From positions 29,394-93,393 of the forward strand of contig UQBY01000011.1 of NCBI GenBank assembly GCA_900539375.1: a stretch of 64,000 nt of DNA, written 5' to 3'. The number at the start of each line of letters is the position of its first letter. The stretch's first letter is position 1. The stretch comes from an uncultured Clostridium sp. Its GTDB lineage: Bacteria; Bacillota; Clostridia; Clostridiales; Clostridiaceae. The notes beneath the pieces are model-generated. The model was not told the origin of the DNA. It did no database searches and was given only the letters and a program-made list of their open reading frames with translations. Both the position numbers and the translations under genes were made by a program. Shown piece after piece: positions 17,356-26,592 of the stretch.

Positions 17356-18300
17356 TTATTTACTTTCTGTTATAGCAAGGGCAGCAGCACCTAAAACTCC
17401 AGCTTTTCCTCCAAGCTCAGCTTTAGCTACTTTACAATGATTATAAATAGGAGTCATACATCTTTCTTCCATAACTTCTCCTATCTTTTCAAAAACTATA
17501 TCTCCTGCATTACTTACTCCTCCACCTAATACTATCATATCAGGGTCAAAAATATTTGCTGCATTTGCAAAAGTTATTCCTAAATAATTTAAGGCATTAT
17601 CTATTATTCTCTTAGCTTCCTTATCTCCTTTAGCTGCTTCTTGGAATACTTCCTTAGATGTTATTGTTTCATAATTTTTTAATGAAGTTTTACAATTACT
17701 TTTAGCAGCTTCTCTTCCTCTATTCATTATTGCTGTTCCAGAAGCTAAACTTTCAGCACATCCTGTATTTCCACATCCACATCTTGGTCCTCCATTCATA
17801 AGAGTCATATGACCAATTTCTAAAGCATTTGCAGTGCTTCCTCTAAATAATTTACCATTAATTATTGCACCACCACCTATGCCTGTGCTTGCAGTTATAA
17901 ATACCAAATTTTCAGTACCCTTTCCAGCACCAAACATAAATTCACCAAGAGTTGCAACATTTGCATCATTATCTAAGAAAGTTTCTATACCATATCTTTC
18001 TTTTATAGGCTTAACTATATTAAAGTTTTTAAATGGAAGATTTGGTGTATAAACAATTAATCCATTAGCTACATCTAAAGGTCCTGGAGAACCTATTCCT
18101 ATAGCCTTTACTTCATCTTTATTTGTACCTTCAAGTACATAATCTATAGTATCAATCATTTTTTGAAGAACTGGTAATTCTCCTTTTTCTGCTTCTGTTT
18201 CTACTATAACTTCTTTTTTCATGTTACCTTGTAAATCAACTAATGCTGTGTAGATTTTTGTTCCTCCTAAATCTACTCCAATTACATATTTCTTTTCCAT
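17356..18300 (-). CDS. glcK: ROK-family glucokinase
   Basis: 314 residues. ATP site VDLGGTKIY at the N-terminus, sugar site with LDNDANVATLGE and the catalytic Asp, ROK zinc motif CGCGNTGCAES, and C-terminal VLGGGVSNAG. ROK kinases of this length phosphorylate glucose with ATP in the cytosol. I start it at ATG 18300 rather than 18318: an AGGGGG ribosome site sits just inside the longer frame, nine bases before this ATG, and the family starts with such a short leader before VIGVDLGG. No HTH domain, so it is an enzyme and not a NagC/XylR repressor. It would feed glucose released by the pullulanase and amylase into glycolysis. Confidence 0.9.
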   Translation of the reverse strand: MEKKYVIGVDLGGTKIYTALVDLQGNMKKEVIVETEAEKGELPVLQKMIDTIDYVLEGTNKDEVKAIGIGSPGPLDVANGLIVYTPNLPFKNFNIVKPIKERYGIETFLDNDANVATLGEFMFGAGKGTENLVFITASTGIGGGAIINGKLFRGSTANALEIGHMTLMNGGPRCGCGNTGCAESLASGTAIMNRGREAAKSNCKTSLKNYETITSKEVFQEAAKGDKEAKRIIDNALNYLGITFANAANIFDPDMIVLGGGVSNAGDIVFEKIGEVMEERCMTPIYNHCKVAKAELGGKAGVLGAAALAITESK

Positions 18301-18446
18301 TCTTTCAGGCCCCCTCATACATATTTTTATGTTGAACGTTTTTCTTATTTTAAAAGAAAAACTTCTTAAATATTAATTTACCTATTAGAGTATATCATCT
18401 TTATTTAGGTTTTACAAATTTATAATTTAATTTTATTATATAAATT

Positions 18447-19649
18447 TTATCTAACCTTTTCTAAGGCATATTCCATAGCTTTTTCAAGGTTTTCTACATT
18501 TTTTCCTCCACCTTGAGCAATTAATGGACTTCCTCCACCTTTTCCATCAATTAAAGCTAGAGTTTCTTTAACTAAAGCACCCATATTCTTTTCTTTTAAA
18601 TTTTTAGATACTGCAAATAAAAGATTTGCCTTATCTTTTCCCTTTACTGCAAATAAAACAACTCTATTATTTTCTTCTGTAAGAGAGGTTGCAAGTTTAT
18701 TTAAATATTTCATGTCTTCATTTTCATATATTTTACTTATTATTATAAAGTCATTAGATTTTTCTGCAGAGTTTATAAGATTTTGAACTTCATATTTTGA
18801 AAGCTCATTTTTTAATTTTTTCTTTTCCTCTAAAACTTTTTCATAGTCATTATTTAAATTATTTATTCTATTTATAGCTTCATTATCTGCTGTATTAAGC
18901 TTTTTACATATTTCACTTAATATATTATCTCTATCTAAAGCATAACTTACTGCTCTATCTCCTGCTAAAAACTCTATTCTAGTATTTCCTTTATGAGGAA
19001 CCCATCCTTTTATTTTTATCATTTGAAGTTCTAAAGTATTTGAGGGATGTACTCCACAGCAAGCATTTATATCTAAGTCTTCAATTTGTACAACTCTTAT
19101 AGAATTATCATCAGTTGCTAAATCACGTCTTAATCCCATAGCTTGAGCTTTTTCTCTATCTGTCATAATAAAATTAACTTTATGATTTTCCTTTATTACT
19201 TCATTTGCTCTTTTTTCTGCTTTTTTTATCATATCTTCTCTTATGTTTCCAATAATATCCACTGTACTTACATCATGACCTAAATGAATTCCTGCAGTAT
19301 TTGCATTAAACATAGAGAAAAAACAGCCTGACAATACATGTTGTGCTAAATGTTGTTGCATTCCATCATGTCTTCTGTTCCAATCAATAATTCCCTTAAC
19401 TACTTTTCCTTCTTCTATTTTTTCATTTAAAATATGGGCTATTTTATCCCCTTCTTCTATTACATCAATAACTTCTTTACCATCTAAAGTTCCTAAATCT
19501 GAAGCTTGTCCTCCCCCACCTGGGAAAAAGGCTGTTTTATCTAAAAATACATGAAATTTTCCATCTCTTTCTGTAACTTCTAAAACCTTTCCTTCAAATT
19601 CTTTAATATATTGGTCTTTATAAAATAGCTTTTCTGTTTCACTTGTCAT
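18447..19649 (-). CDS. alaX: AlaX-type alanyl-tRNA editing protein (long form)
   Basis: 400 residues. N-terminal beta-barrel like AlaRS domain II (FFPGGGGQASDLG), then the editing SAD core with zinc ligands HLAQH (about 98-102) and CCGVH, a helical coiled region (about 235-290), and a DHHA1-like C-terminus with LIDGKGGGSPLIAQGGG. It lacks the aminoacylation domain, so it is a stand-alone enzyme that hydrolyses Ser-tRNA(Ala) (and perhaps Gly-tRNA(Ala)) to protect translation fidelity. Long AlaX proteins with DHHA1 are known in clostridia and archaea. It follows the MocR gene by about 45 bases and may share its transcript. Confidence 0.9.
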   Translation of the reverse strand: MTSETEKLFYKDQYIKEFEGKVLEVTERDGKFHVFLDKTAFFPGGGGQASDLGTLDGKEVIDVIEEGDKIAHILNEKIEEGKVVKGIIDWNRRHDGMQQHLAQHVLSGCFFSMFNANTAGIHLGHDVSTVDIIGNIREDMIKKAEKRANEVIKENHKVNFIMTDREKAQAMGLRRDLATDDNSIRVVQIEDLDINACCGVHPSNTLELQMIKIKGWVPHKGNTRIEFLAGDRAVSYALDRDNILSEICKKLNTADNEAINRINNLNNDYEKVLEEKKKLKNELSKYEVQNLINSAEKSNDFIIISKIYENEDMKYLNKLATSLTEENNRVVLFAVKGKDKANLLFAVSKNLKEKNMGALVKETLALIDGKGGGSPLIAQGGGKNVENLEKAMEYALEKVR

Positions 19650-19693
19650 AAGTTTATATCTCCTTTCAAAAATTCTTCATAAATTATATTTTA

Positions 19694-21136
19694 TCATAAT
19701 TTTTTTAAATTTTCTCCAATAAGTCTTATTCCTTTTTTAATATCTTCATTACTTACTCTTCCAAAACCTATTCTTAAGGTATCATGCCCTTTACCTTCTT
19801 CAAAAAAAACATCTCCTGGCATAAATATAACATTATCTTTATAACATAAATCTAAAAGTTTTCTTGCACTTATATTATTTTTAAGCTTTATAAATATATG
19901 AAGTCCACCTTCTCCTGTTACATATTCATAATCTAAATATTTTTCTACACATTCCATAAGAAGAAGATACTTTTCTCTATAATACTTTCTTACAGACTTT
20001 ACATGCTTTGAAAAGGCTCCACTTTTTAAATAATAATAAAGACAGCCTTGGTCTAAAAAAGAAGAGTGGATATTTCTTCCCCTCTTTACACTTTCTAATA
20101 TGTCTATAAGAAATTTATCTCCTAATATCCATCCTATTCTAAGACCTGGAAATAAAATTTTTGAAAAGCTTCCAATATAAATTACAGAATTACCATCTTT
20201 ACTTAATGAAGCTAAAGGCTCAATTGGAGAACTTGAATATAAAAGTTCTTCATTAAAACCATCCTCAATAATAGGTACAGAAAATTCCTTTGCAATATTA
20301 TAAACCTCCTGCCTTCTTAAAGCCTTCATAACAATTCCTGTAGGGTTATTATAAGAGGGAGTTAAATATAAAAATGCTGGTTTATTTTCTTTAAAGGCCT
20401 TTTTTAATTCCTCAGTTTTAATTCCATCTTTGTCCATAGGTATTTGTCTTACTTTAACTTTATGAGATTTCATTATTTTTAAAGCAGTATTATGAGTTGG
20501 CTCTTCACAAACTACAATATCATTTTCCTTTGTAAGGGTTTGTATTATTATATCAAAGGCCTCTGTAAAGCCATTAGTTATTAATATATCCTTATTTTTA
20601 GTATCTACATTTTTCTCTTGCATATACTGAAATAAATATTCAATTAATGGCTTATAGCCTTTAGCATAACCATAATTTAATAAATTAGCCTGTTCAACAG
20701 AAAAACAATCTAAAAAAGCTCTCTTAAAATCTTCTAAGTTAAAAAGACTATAATCTGGGGCTATTGATTTAAAAGATATCATACCTTTTTTAAAGGAAAG
20801 TTCATTTTTTATAACATCCATATCTCTTAAAGTTTTACCATAATAGTTTACTCTATCTTTCCAATCTATACTATAACCTTGAAGCTTTTTTTTAGAATCA
20901 ACTGATATAAAAGTTCCTCTTCCTCTTTTAGTTATAATAATTCCCATAGCTTCAAGTTCTTCATAGGCACATATTACAGTATTTCTGCTTATTTTTAAAA
21001 AACTACTAACTTCTCTTGTAGATGGAAGTTTGCTGTCTTTTTTTAATTCTCCAATTTCTATTCCTTTTAAAATATGATTAATAAGTTGAGTATCTATTGC
21101 TTCATTACTTTTTAACTTTAAAGTTGAAAAAATCAA
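19694..21136 (-). CDS. MocR/PdxR-type regulator (GntR HTH fused to aminotransferase fold)
   Basis: 480 residues from a TTG start behind AGGAG. Residues 1-75 form a GntR winged helix (LPSTREVSSFLKISRNTVICAYEEL, RGRGTFIS). Residues about 110-480 form a fold-type I aminotransferase domain with the PLP lysine in SFSKILFPGLRIGW and the pocket Asp/Asn in LTPSYNNPTG. MocR proteins bind PLP or amino acids and regulate nearby metabolic genes. The downstream alaX and upstream lipoprotein genes are on the same strand. Target unknown; no PLP-synthesis genes (pdxS/pdxT) are in the window. Confidence 0.88.
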   Translation of the reverse strand: MIFSTLKLKSNEAIDTQLINHILKGIEIGELKKDSKLPSTREVSSFLKISRNTVICAYEELEAMGIIITKRGRGTFISVDSKKKLQGYSIDWKDRVNYYGKTLRDMDVIKNELSFKKGMISFKSIAPDYSLFNLEDFKRAFLDCFSVEQANLLNYGYAKGYKPLIEYLFQYMQEKNVDTKNKDILITNGFTEAFDIIIQTLTKENDIVVCEEPTHNTALKIMKSHKVKVRQIPMDKDGIKTEELKKAFKENKPAFLYLTPSYNNPTGIVMKALRRQEVYNIAKEFSVPIIEDGFNEELLYSSSPIEPLASLSKDGNSVIYIGSFSKILFPGLRIGWILGDKFLIDILESVKRGRNIHSSFLDQGCLYYYLKSGAFSKHVKSVRKYYREKYLLLMECVEKYLDYEYVTGEGGLHIFIKLKNNISARKLLDLCYKDNVIFMPGDVFFEEGKGHDTLRIGFGRVSNEDIKKGIRLIGENLKKL

Positions 21137-21156
21137 AAATTATCACTCCTGATTAT

Positions 21157-21879
21157 TTATTCTATTTCCATTTTTAATTGAACTTCACTTAATGGAATTT
21201 CTACTTGTATATAATCCCCTAAGGTGTGTTCAACAGGGATAATAATTCCTAAAGAATCCTCTGTTAAATAGCTATAGCTTTGCCCTTCTTTAACATTATC
21301 TACTTCATCACATACTGAAATTTTATTTAATATATCTTCTGATGTAAGAGTATTAAAAGCTTCCTTTTGTTCTTCAGAAACTGTTCCCCCTTTAATTTTT
21401 TCTGCTAAGTCTTTATTTATATCAACAAAATCTGATAATTTAAGTATTTTTTTATTTTTTAAATCTACATTAACTGAATATAAGTAATTATTAGCATAAG
21501 CTGCCCCTTCTAAATATGCTGTTCCTTCATAAACTACACTTATAATATTTTTATTTTTTCTTCTTACCTTATACTTAATATTCATATTAAGATTATCTTG
21601 ATCCTCTTTATCATAATACTTTGTAGCAATTACTCCCCCATTTTCTAAAAAAGAACTAATTATATTAGTTTTTTCATCATCAGAATATTTTAATGTTGGA
21701 TATTTTATAACTACATTTTTAACATTATAAACATCATCTTCAATAGTATAATCATCTGGATTTGCATTTTCTACTACTGATGTCTCTATCTTACTTTTAT
21801 CTTTATCATTACTACAAGCAGTTAATGTACATGCTAAAGTCATTACCATTACTATAGCTACTATTTTAACTTTTTTCAT
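21157..21879 (-). CDS. Lipoprotein with DUF4163/DUF3298-like domain
   Basis: 240 residues. Lipoprotein signal with lipobox LTAC (Cys22), then an acidic linker, a domain with IKYPTLKYSDDEK (about 58-70) and a C-terminal part with YEGTAYLEGAAYANNYLYSVNVD and a run of polar strands. The two regions match the DUF4163 plus DUF3298 arrangement seen in RsiV-like anti-sigma factors and PdaC-type wall proteins (recalled, not searched). No enzyme motif and no membrane helix beyond the signal, so it is an envelope lipoprotein of unknown function, 20 bases upstream of the MocR gene. Confidence 0.75.
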   Translation of the reverse strand: MKKVKIVAIVMVMTLACTLTACSNDKDKSKIETSVVENANPDDYTIEDDVYNVKNVVIKYPTLKYSDDEKTNIISSFLENGGVIATKYYDKEDQDNLNMNIKYKVRRKNKNIISVVYEGTAYLEGAAYANNYLYSVNVDLKNKKILKLSDFVDINKDLAEKIKGGTVSEEQKEAFNTLTSEDILNKISVCDEVDNVKEGQSYSYLTEDSLGIIIPVEHTLGDYIQVEIPLSEVQLKMEIE

Positions 21880-21913
21880 AAATTTTATTTTCCCCCATAC
21901 ACCATATTTTTTC

Positions 21914-22846
21914 TTAAATATTTGAAATTATAAGTTCCATATTTCCTTTAAGTTTATATTCTCCATAATTAAAAGGTATAATAAAATGATCTCCTTTTTT
22001 TATTTCAAAATCATTAATAAATCCTTTTCCTTCAATTACACTTACAATTTCAAAAGGTTTATTTTGAATAAAAGTTTCTTCTCCATGTATATCTATTTTT
22101 TTAACTTCATAAAATTCACACTTAACAAGGTCTTTTTCATCATAATTATCCTTTTTTATGATTTTAAAATCTTGTTTTTCTTCTATGTAAGGACATTTTA
22201 TAACATCAATACTTTTTTTAATGTGAAGTTCTCTTGGTTTTCCATTTGAAAGACGGTCATAATCATAAAGACGATAAGTAATATCACTATTTTGTTGAGT
22301 TTCTAAAATTACTGTACCACCCTTTATTGCATGTACTGTTCCTGGAGTGATTTGAAAAAAATCTCCCTTTTTAATAGGAATCTCTCTTATTAAATCCTTC
22401 CATCTTTTTTCTTCTATCATTTGTTTTAATTCTTCCTTTGATTTTGCATTATGACCTATAATTATAGTAGCACCTTCTTCACAATCTAAAATGTACCAAC
22501 ATTCAGTTTTTCCAAGAGCTCCATTTTCATTAGCCTTTGCATATTCATCATTTGGATGAACTTGTATACTTAAATCTTTTTTTGCATCTATTATTTTTAT
22601 TAATAAAGGAAAAATATCTCCTTTAGCATTTCCAAAAACTTCTCTATGATTATCCCATAACCAGCTTAAAGTTTTTCCTTTAAGTTCCTCATTTTTAAAT
22701 GTACAATCTCCAGATTTATGAGCACTTACAGCCCAACATTCTCCTGTTGTATCACTTGGAATTTTATATCCATAATCATTGGCAAGCTTATTGCCACCCC
22801 AAATAACTTCTTTAAACACTGGCTCTAAAAATAAAATTTTTCTCAT
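21914..22846 (-). CDS. manA: Class I mannose-6-phosphate isomerase
   Basis: 310 residues, the short Firmicutes form. Zinc ligands are in IQVHPNDEYA (His, plus Glu in GKTECWYI) and the later GTVHAIKGG. N-terminal WGGNKLANDYGY and C-terminal cupin are typical. It interconverts mannose-6-phosphate and fructose-6-phosphate in the cytosol. The ribosome site AAAGGAG lies before ATG 22846. It could also act with the glucokinase in hexose entry; no PTS gene is adjacent. Confidence 0.93.
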   Translation of the reverse strand: MRKILFLEPVFKEVIWGGNKLANDYGYKIPSDTTGECWAVSAHKSGDCTFKNEELKGKTLSWLWDNHREVFGNAKGDIFPLLIKIIDAKKDLSIQVHPNDEYAKANENGALGKTECWYILDCEEGATIIIGHNAKSKEELKQMIEEKRWKDLIREIPIKKGDFFQITPGTVHAIKGGTVILETQQNSDITYRLYDYDRLSNGKPRELHIKKSIDVIKCPYIEEKQDFKIIKKDNYDEKDLVKCEFYEVKKIDIHGEETFIQNKPFEIVSVIEGKGFINDFEIKKGDHFIIPFNYGEYKLKGNMELIISNI

Positions 22847-22986
22847 ATTTTAATAACTCCTTTATAATGTTTCTTACTACCTATATCTTACATTACAAAG
22901 TTTATTTTTTCAATGAACCTTATTCTTTTTATATAATATTATGAATATTTGTGTATCTTTTGTTGTTTTTGTATATGCTTTTTATC

Positions 22987-23841
22987 TTAATTTCTTATCC
23001 ATGTAGAAAAAATACCCTCTTCATCAAAGCCTACTTTTTCATATAAATTTCTTGCAATTTTATTTGAAGAATCTACTCTTATATTAATTTCTTTTATATT
23101 ATTTTCTTTTGCTAAATCTATAAGTTTATTTAAAAACTCTTTTCCATAGCCCTTTCCTCTTATTTCATGAACAATTCCAAAGTTTACTACAGAATAAACA
23201 CCTCTATTAAATATTATCTGTCCATATCCAATAGGATTATTACTTTCCATTGCAAAAATACATAAATCCTTTAAATAATACTTTTGTTTTTCATCATATC
23301 TTATATCATTTGGAGTTATTGGAACTCTTATATTATTTCTAAAAACTCTATTTTGTATTTTACATCTAAGCTTTTCATCTTCATTTATTTTAAATTTTCT
23401 ATAATTAAGTTTATAATTTATTTTTTCTCTTGGATACCTTGTATCTAAATTTAAAAGGAGAGTTTCTCTTACCTTAGTCATTCCTAAAAGACTTACTAAT
23501 TCTTTTGAATATGAATTTTCTATTACTTCATATACAAAATTATTTCCTCTTAATAGCAAAGTAAGGCTATCTCTTATATAACTAATATATTCATGTTTTA
23601 TATATATATCTTGTATATATATAACCTTATTTGATGAATATTGAATCCATACATATCCAATGTATTTATCATTATATTTTATTAAGTTCATAAGTTTTCT
23701 TGTAACATATTTACCTAAAAAACTTTTTTCATTATAGAACATAAAAAAATCTAATCTATATCCCATAATCTTCTTTGCTTCTTCTGATAATATTTTAAAG
23801 TGACCAATATTTTTCCCATTTAACTTTTCAATACTAACCAT
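22987..23841 (-). CDS. GNAT acetyltransferase with N-terminal extra domain
   Basis: 284 residues. The C-terminal half (about 145-284) is a GNAT domain with the acetyl-CoA motif A RGKGYGKEFL and the motif B run NKIARNLYEKVGF. The N-terminal 140 residues resemble a weak second GNAT-like fold (YIGYVWIQY, IQDIYIKHEY) without motif A. Substrate unknown. It may be a two-domain GNAT of the mycothiol-synthase shape but is not assignable to that enzyme. Confidence 0.8.
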   Translation of the reverse strand: MVSIEKLNGKNIGHFKILSEEAKKIMGYRLDFFMFYNEKSFLGKYVTRKLMNLIKYNDKYIGYVWIQYSSNKVIYIQDIYIKHEYISYIRDSLTLLLRGNNFVYEVIENSYSKELVSLLGMTKVRETLLLNLDTRYPREKINYKLNYRKFKINEDEKLRCKIQNRVFRNNIRVPITPNDIRYDEKQKYYLKDLCIFAMESNNPIGYGQIIFNRGVYSVVNFGIVHEIRGKGYGKEFLNKLIDLAKENNIKEINIRVDSSNKIARNLYEKVGFDEEGIFSTWIRN

Positions 23842-23858
23842 AGCTCTCCAATCATATA

Positions 23859-23892
23859 AGAAAAACTCCTAAAATTCTTCAGGAGTTTTTCT
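23859..23892 (-). terminator. Terminator of the ispH-rpsA gene
   Basis: AGAAAAACTCCT (23859-23870) and AGGAGTTTTTCT (23881-23892), a perfect 12-base stem with a 10-base loop; 13 bases after the stop at 23905. Confidence 0.88.
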
Positions 23893-23904
23893 AACATACA
23901 TTTT

Positions 23905-25821
23905 TTAGATATCTTTCATACTTAAGCTTATTCTCTTCTTTTCAGCATCTACTGAAAGAATTTTAGCTTTTATTTCTTGACCAACTTCTAAAACTTGTGC
24001 TGGATTTTCAATTCTTTCATGGCTTATCTTTGAAATATGAACTAATCCATCTACTCCAGGTTCTAATTCAACAAAAGCACCAAAGTCATTAATTCTAACA
24101 ACCTTTCCTAAAACAATTGAATCTACTGGATATTTTTCTTCTACATTGCTCCATGGTTCTGGAGTTAAAGCCTTTATACTTAATGAAAGCTTTTTAGCTT
24201 CTTTATCTAAGTCAATAATCTTAAGGTCAACAATGTCTCCCTTCTTTAAATAATCTTCTGCTTTTTTAACATGGTTCCAAGATATTTGTGAAAGGTGGAT
24301 AAGACCATCTATTCCATTTACTTCTGCAAATGCACCAAAGTTTGTGAATCTCTTAATTTCTCCCTTTACTACATCTCCTACATGTAAATTAGCCCATGCT
24401 TCTTCTTCTTTCTTAGCTACTTCTTCTTCTAAAATAACTCTTCTTGAAGCTATTATCTTAGATGGATTTCCTTGAACAAATTCTATTAATTTTACTGGAA
24501 TTGTCATGTTTTTAAAGTCTTCTTTGTTTGCTATATATTTAACATCTATTTGAGATGCTGGTATAAATATTCTTACACCCTTATAGTAAGCAACTAATCC
24601 TTTATCTCTTGCTTCTGATATTGTTACATCAAATATAGTTCCTTCATTGAATAGCTTTTCTAATTCTTCAAAAGCTTCTTTCTTTTCATATTCAATTCTT
24701 GATAAAACTACATTGTTGTCTTCATCTTTTAATTTAACAACTTTAGCTTTTATTTTATCTCCTATATTTAATTTTGCTGCAAATTCTTTTGGGTCTTCTT
24801 TAGCAGTTAATTCCTTATAAGGAATTACTCCATCTCTTCCATTTCCAACAATAGAAACAACTATTCCATCATTATTTTTATAAAGAATTTCACCTTCTAT
24901 TTCATAACCAATAGATATAGTCTTATCGATTTCCTCCATTAATTTTGCTTGTTCATCATTTTTGATATTTTCATCTTGCATAATATTAATAACCTCCCTG
25001 ATTATCCAATCTGGTGTTGATGCACCAGCGGTAATGCCAATTTTTTTGAAATTTAAATTATTTATATATTCTTCTGGTAATTCAGATGAATTTTCTATAT
25101 GTATGGTATTTTTACAATTGCTTTTTGCAATTTCATAAAGTTTTGTGGTATTAGAACTGTTTTTTCCACCTATAACAATCATTGCATCAACTTCTTTTGA
25201 AAGCTTTTCTGCACTTTCCTGTCTTACATTTGTTGCAGAACAGATAGTATTATAAGTTACTAGTTCTTCAACCTGTACATTTTTTAAATTTTCTATGGTC
25301 TTATTCCAATTTTCTAGCTTTTCAGTTGTTTGTGCAACAACACAAATTTTGCCTTTTGGAAAATTTGTAGGTAATGGAGATTTACCATCTGTTATAATAG
25401 CTTTGTTTTTACACCAACCATTTATTCCTATAACTTCTGGATGATTTTTATCTCCTAAGATAATTATATCATAACCTTCTGAAGAAAATTTATCTACTTT
25501 TTTTTGTATATTAGACACAAAGGGACAAGTAGCATTTAACACCACTAACTCTTTGCTTTCTAAAAGCTCTAATATATTTTTAGCTACTCCATGGGACCTT
25601 ATTACTATAACATCCCCTTTTTTTAAAGTATCTATATCTTTTAAATCTATTGCAAATATATGATGTTCCTCTAAATATTTTACCACATCATTATTGTGGA
25701 TAAGAGGACCTAGAGTATATACTTTTTTCATATATTCTTTTTGTATTCTTATTGCCTCTTCTACTGCACGTTGCACGCCAAAACAAAAGCCTGCATTTTT
25801 AGCTAATTTTACTTTTCTCAT
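23905..25821 (-). CDS. ispH: Fused IspH (HMBPP reductase) and ribosomal protein S1-like protein
   Basis: 638 residues. Residues 1-280 are IspH with the three cluster cysteines in FCFGV (Cys13), NATCPFV and ICSATN; this [4Fe-4S] enzyme makes IPP and DMAPP in the last MEP-pathway step. After a short linker come four S1 OB-fold repeats (about 305-375, 385-460, 475-545, 560-632), the latter two with the typical GAFAE/GAFVEL and GLVHIS motifs. Such IspH-RpsA fusions are known from clostridia. The fusion links isoprenoid synthesis and an RNA-binding/translation factor in one polypeptide. It follows cmk by 33 bases and is the end of the baiN-cmk-ispH unit. Confidence 0.93.
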   Translation of the reverse strand: MRKVKLAKNAGFCFGVQRAVEEAIRIQKEYMKKVYTLGPLIHNNDVVKYLEEHHIFAIDLKDIDTLKKGDVIVIRSHGVAKNILELLESKELVVLNATCPFVSNIQKKVDKFSSEGYDIIILGDKNHPEVIGINGWCKNKAIITDGKSPLPTNFPKGKICVVAQTTEKLENWNKTIENLKNVQVEELVTYNTICSATNVRQESAEKLSKEVDAMIVIGGKNSSNTTKLYEIAKSNCKNTIHIENSSELPEEYINNLNFKKIGITAGASTPDWIIREVINIMQDENIKNDEQAKLMEEIDKTISIGYEIEGEILYKNNDGIVVSIVGNGRDGVIPYKELTAKEDPKEFAAKLNIGDKIKAKVVKLKDEDNNVVLSRIEYEKKEAFEELEKLFNEGTIFDVTISEARDKGLVAYYKGVRIFIPASQIDVKYIANKEDFKNMTIPVKLIEFVQGNPSKIIASRRVILEEEVAKKEEEAWANLHVGDVVKGEIKRFTNFGAFAEVNGIDGLIHLSQISWNHVKKAEDYLKKGDIVDLKIIDLDKEAKKLSLSIKALTPEPWSNVEEKYPVDSIVLGKVVRINDFGAFVELEPGVDGLVHISKISHERIENPAQVLEVGQEIKAKILSVDAEKKRISLSMKDI

Positions 25822-25854
25822 AAATATATTTACTCCTAAGTATATGTGACACCT

Positions 25855-26514
25855 TTAATTTTTAATCACATTTCTTATATAAGAATTTATTTTTTCTGTA
25901 ACTTCTTCTATACTTAATCCAGTTGTATCTATTTCAATTGCATCTTCTGCCTTTTTTAAAGGGTCTACTTCTCTATGAGAATCTTTATAATCCCTTTCTA
26001 TTATATCGCTTAAGATTTTATCATAAGAACAAGATATATCTCTACTCTTAAGTTCTAAAAATCTTCTATTTGCTCTTTCTTCTGCTGTTGCTGTTAAGAA
26101 AAACTTAAATGGAGCATCTTTTAATACAACTGTTCCAATGTCTCTACCATCCATTATTACATTAAACTTTTTTGACATTTCTCTTTGAAGTTTTACTAAC
26201 ATTTTTCTTACTTCTTGTATTTTAGCATATTCAGAAACTATAGAACTTATTTCTGGTACAGTAATTTTATTTTGAATATTTTCTCCATTTAATAAAAGGT
26301 CATCCTCTTTAAATTCCATTTTCATAGTTTCTATTAAGCTACAAATTTCTTCTATATTTGAAGGAGCTAAATTATTTTCTTTAGCCTTTAAAGCTACAGC
26401 CCTATACATAGCCCCTGTATTTATGTACATTAAATTAAATTCTTTAGCAACCAGTTTAGCTATGGTACTTTTTCCCGCTCCTGCCGGTCCATCAATTGCT
26501 ACTGAAAAATTCAC
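25855..26514 (-). CDS. cmk: Cytidylate kinase
   Basis: 219 residues. Walker A GPAGAGKST near the N-terminus, NTGAMYRAVAL, and DGRDIGTVVLKDA are diagnostic. It phosphorylates CMP and dCMP with ATP. I place the start at GTG 26514: an AAAGGTGG ribosome site lies upstream of it, inside the longer frame opening at 26532. Adjacent to ispH-rpsA and baiN, as in many clostridia. Confidence 0.93.
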   Translation of the reverse strand: MNFSVAIDGPAGAGKSTIAKLVAKEFNLMYINTGAMYRAVALKAKENNLAPSNIEEICSLIETMKMEFKEDDLLLNGENIQNKITVPEISSIVSEYAKIQEVRKMLVKLQREMSKKFNVIMDGRDIGTVVLKDAPFKFFLTATAEERANRRFLELKSRDISCSYDKILSDIIERDYKDSHREVDPLKKAEDAIEIDTTGLSIEEVTEKINSYIRNVIKN

Positions 26515-26592
26515 GGTTATACCACCTTTCACTATAGTTTAGTAAAATCCACTATAATATCTATTATATAATTTTTTATCTTTTCACACAAG

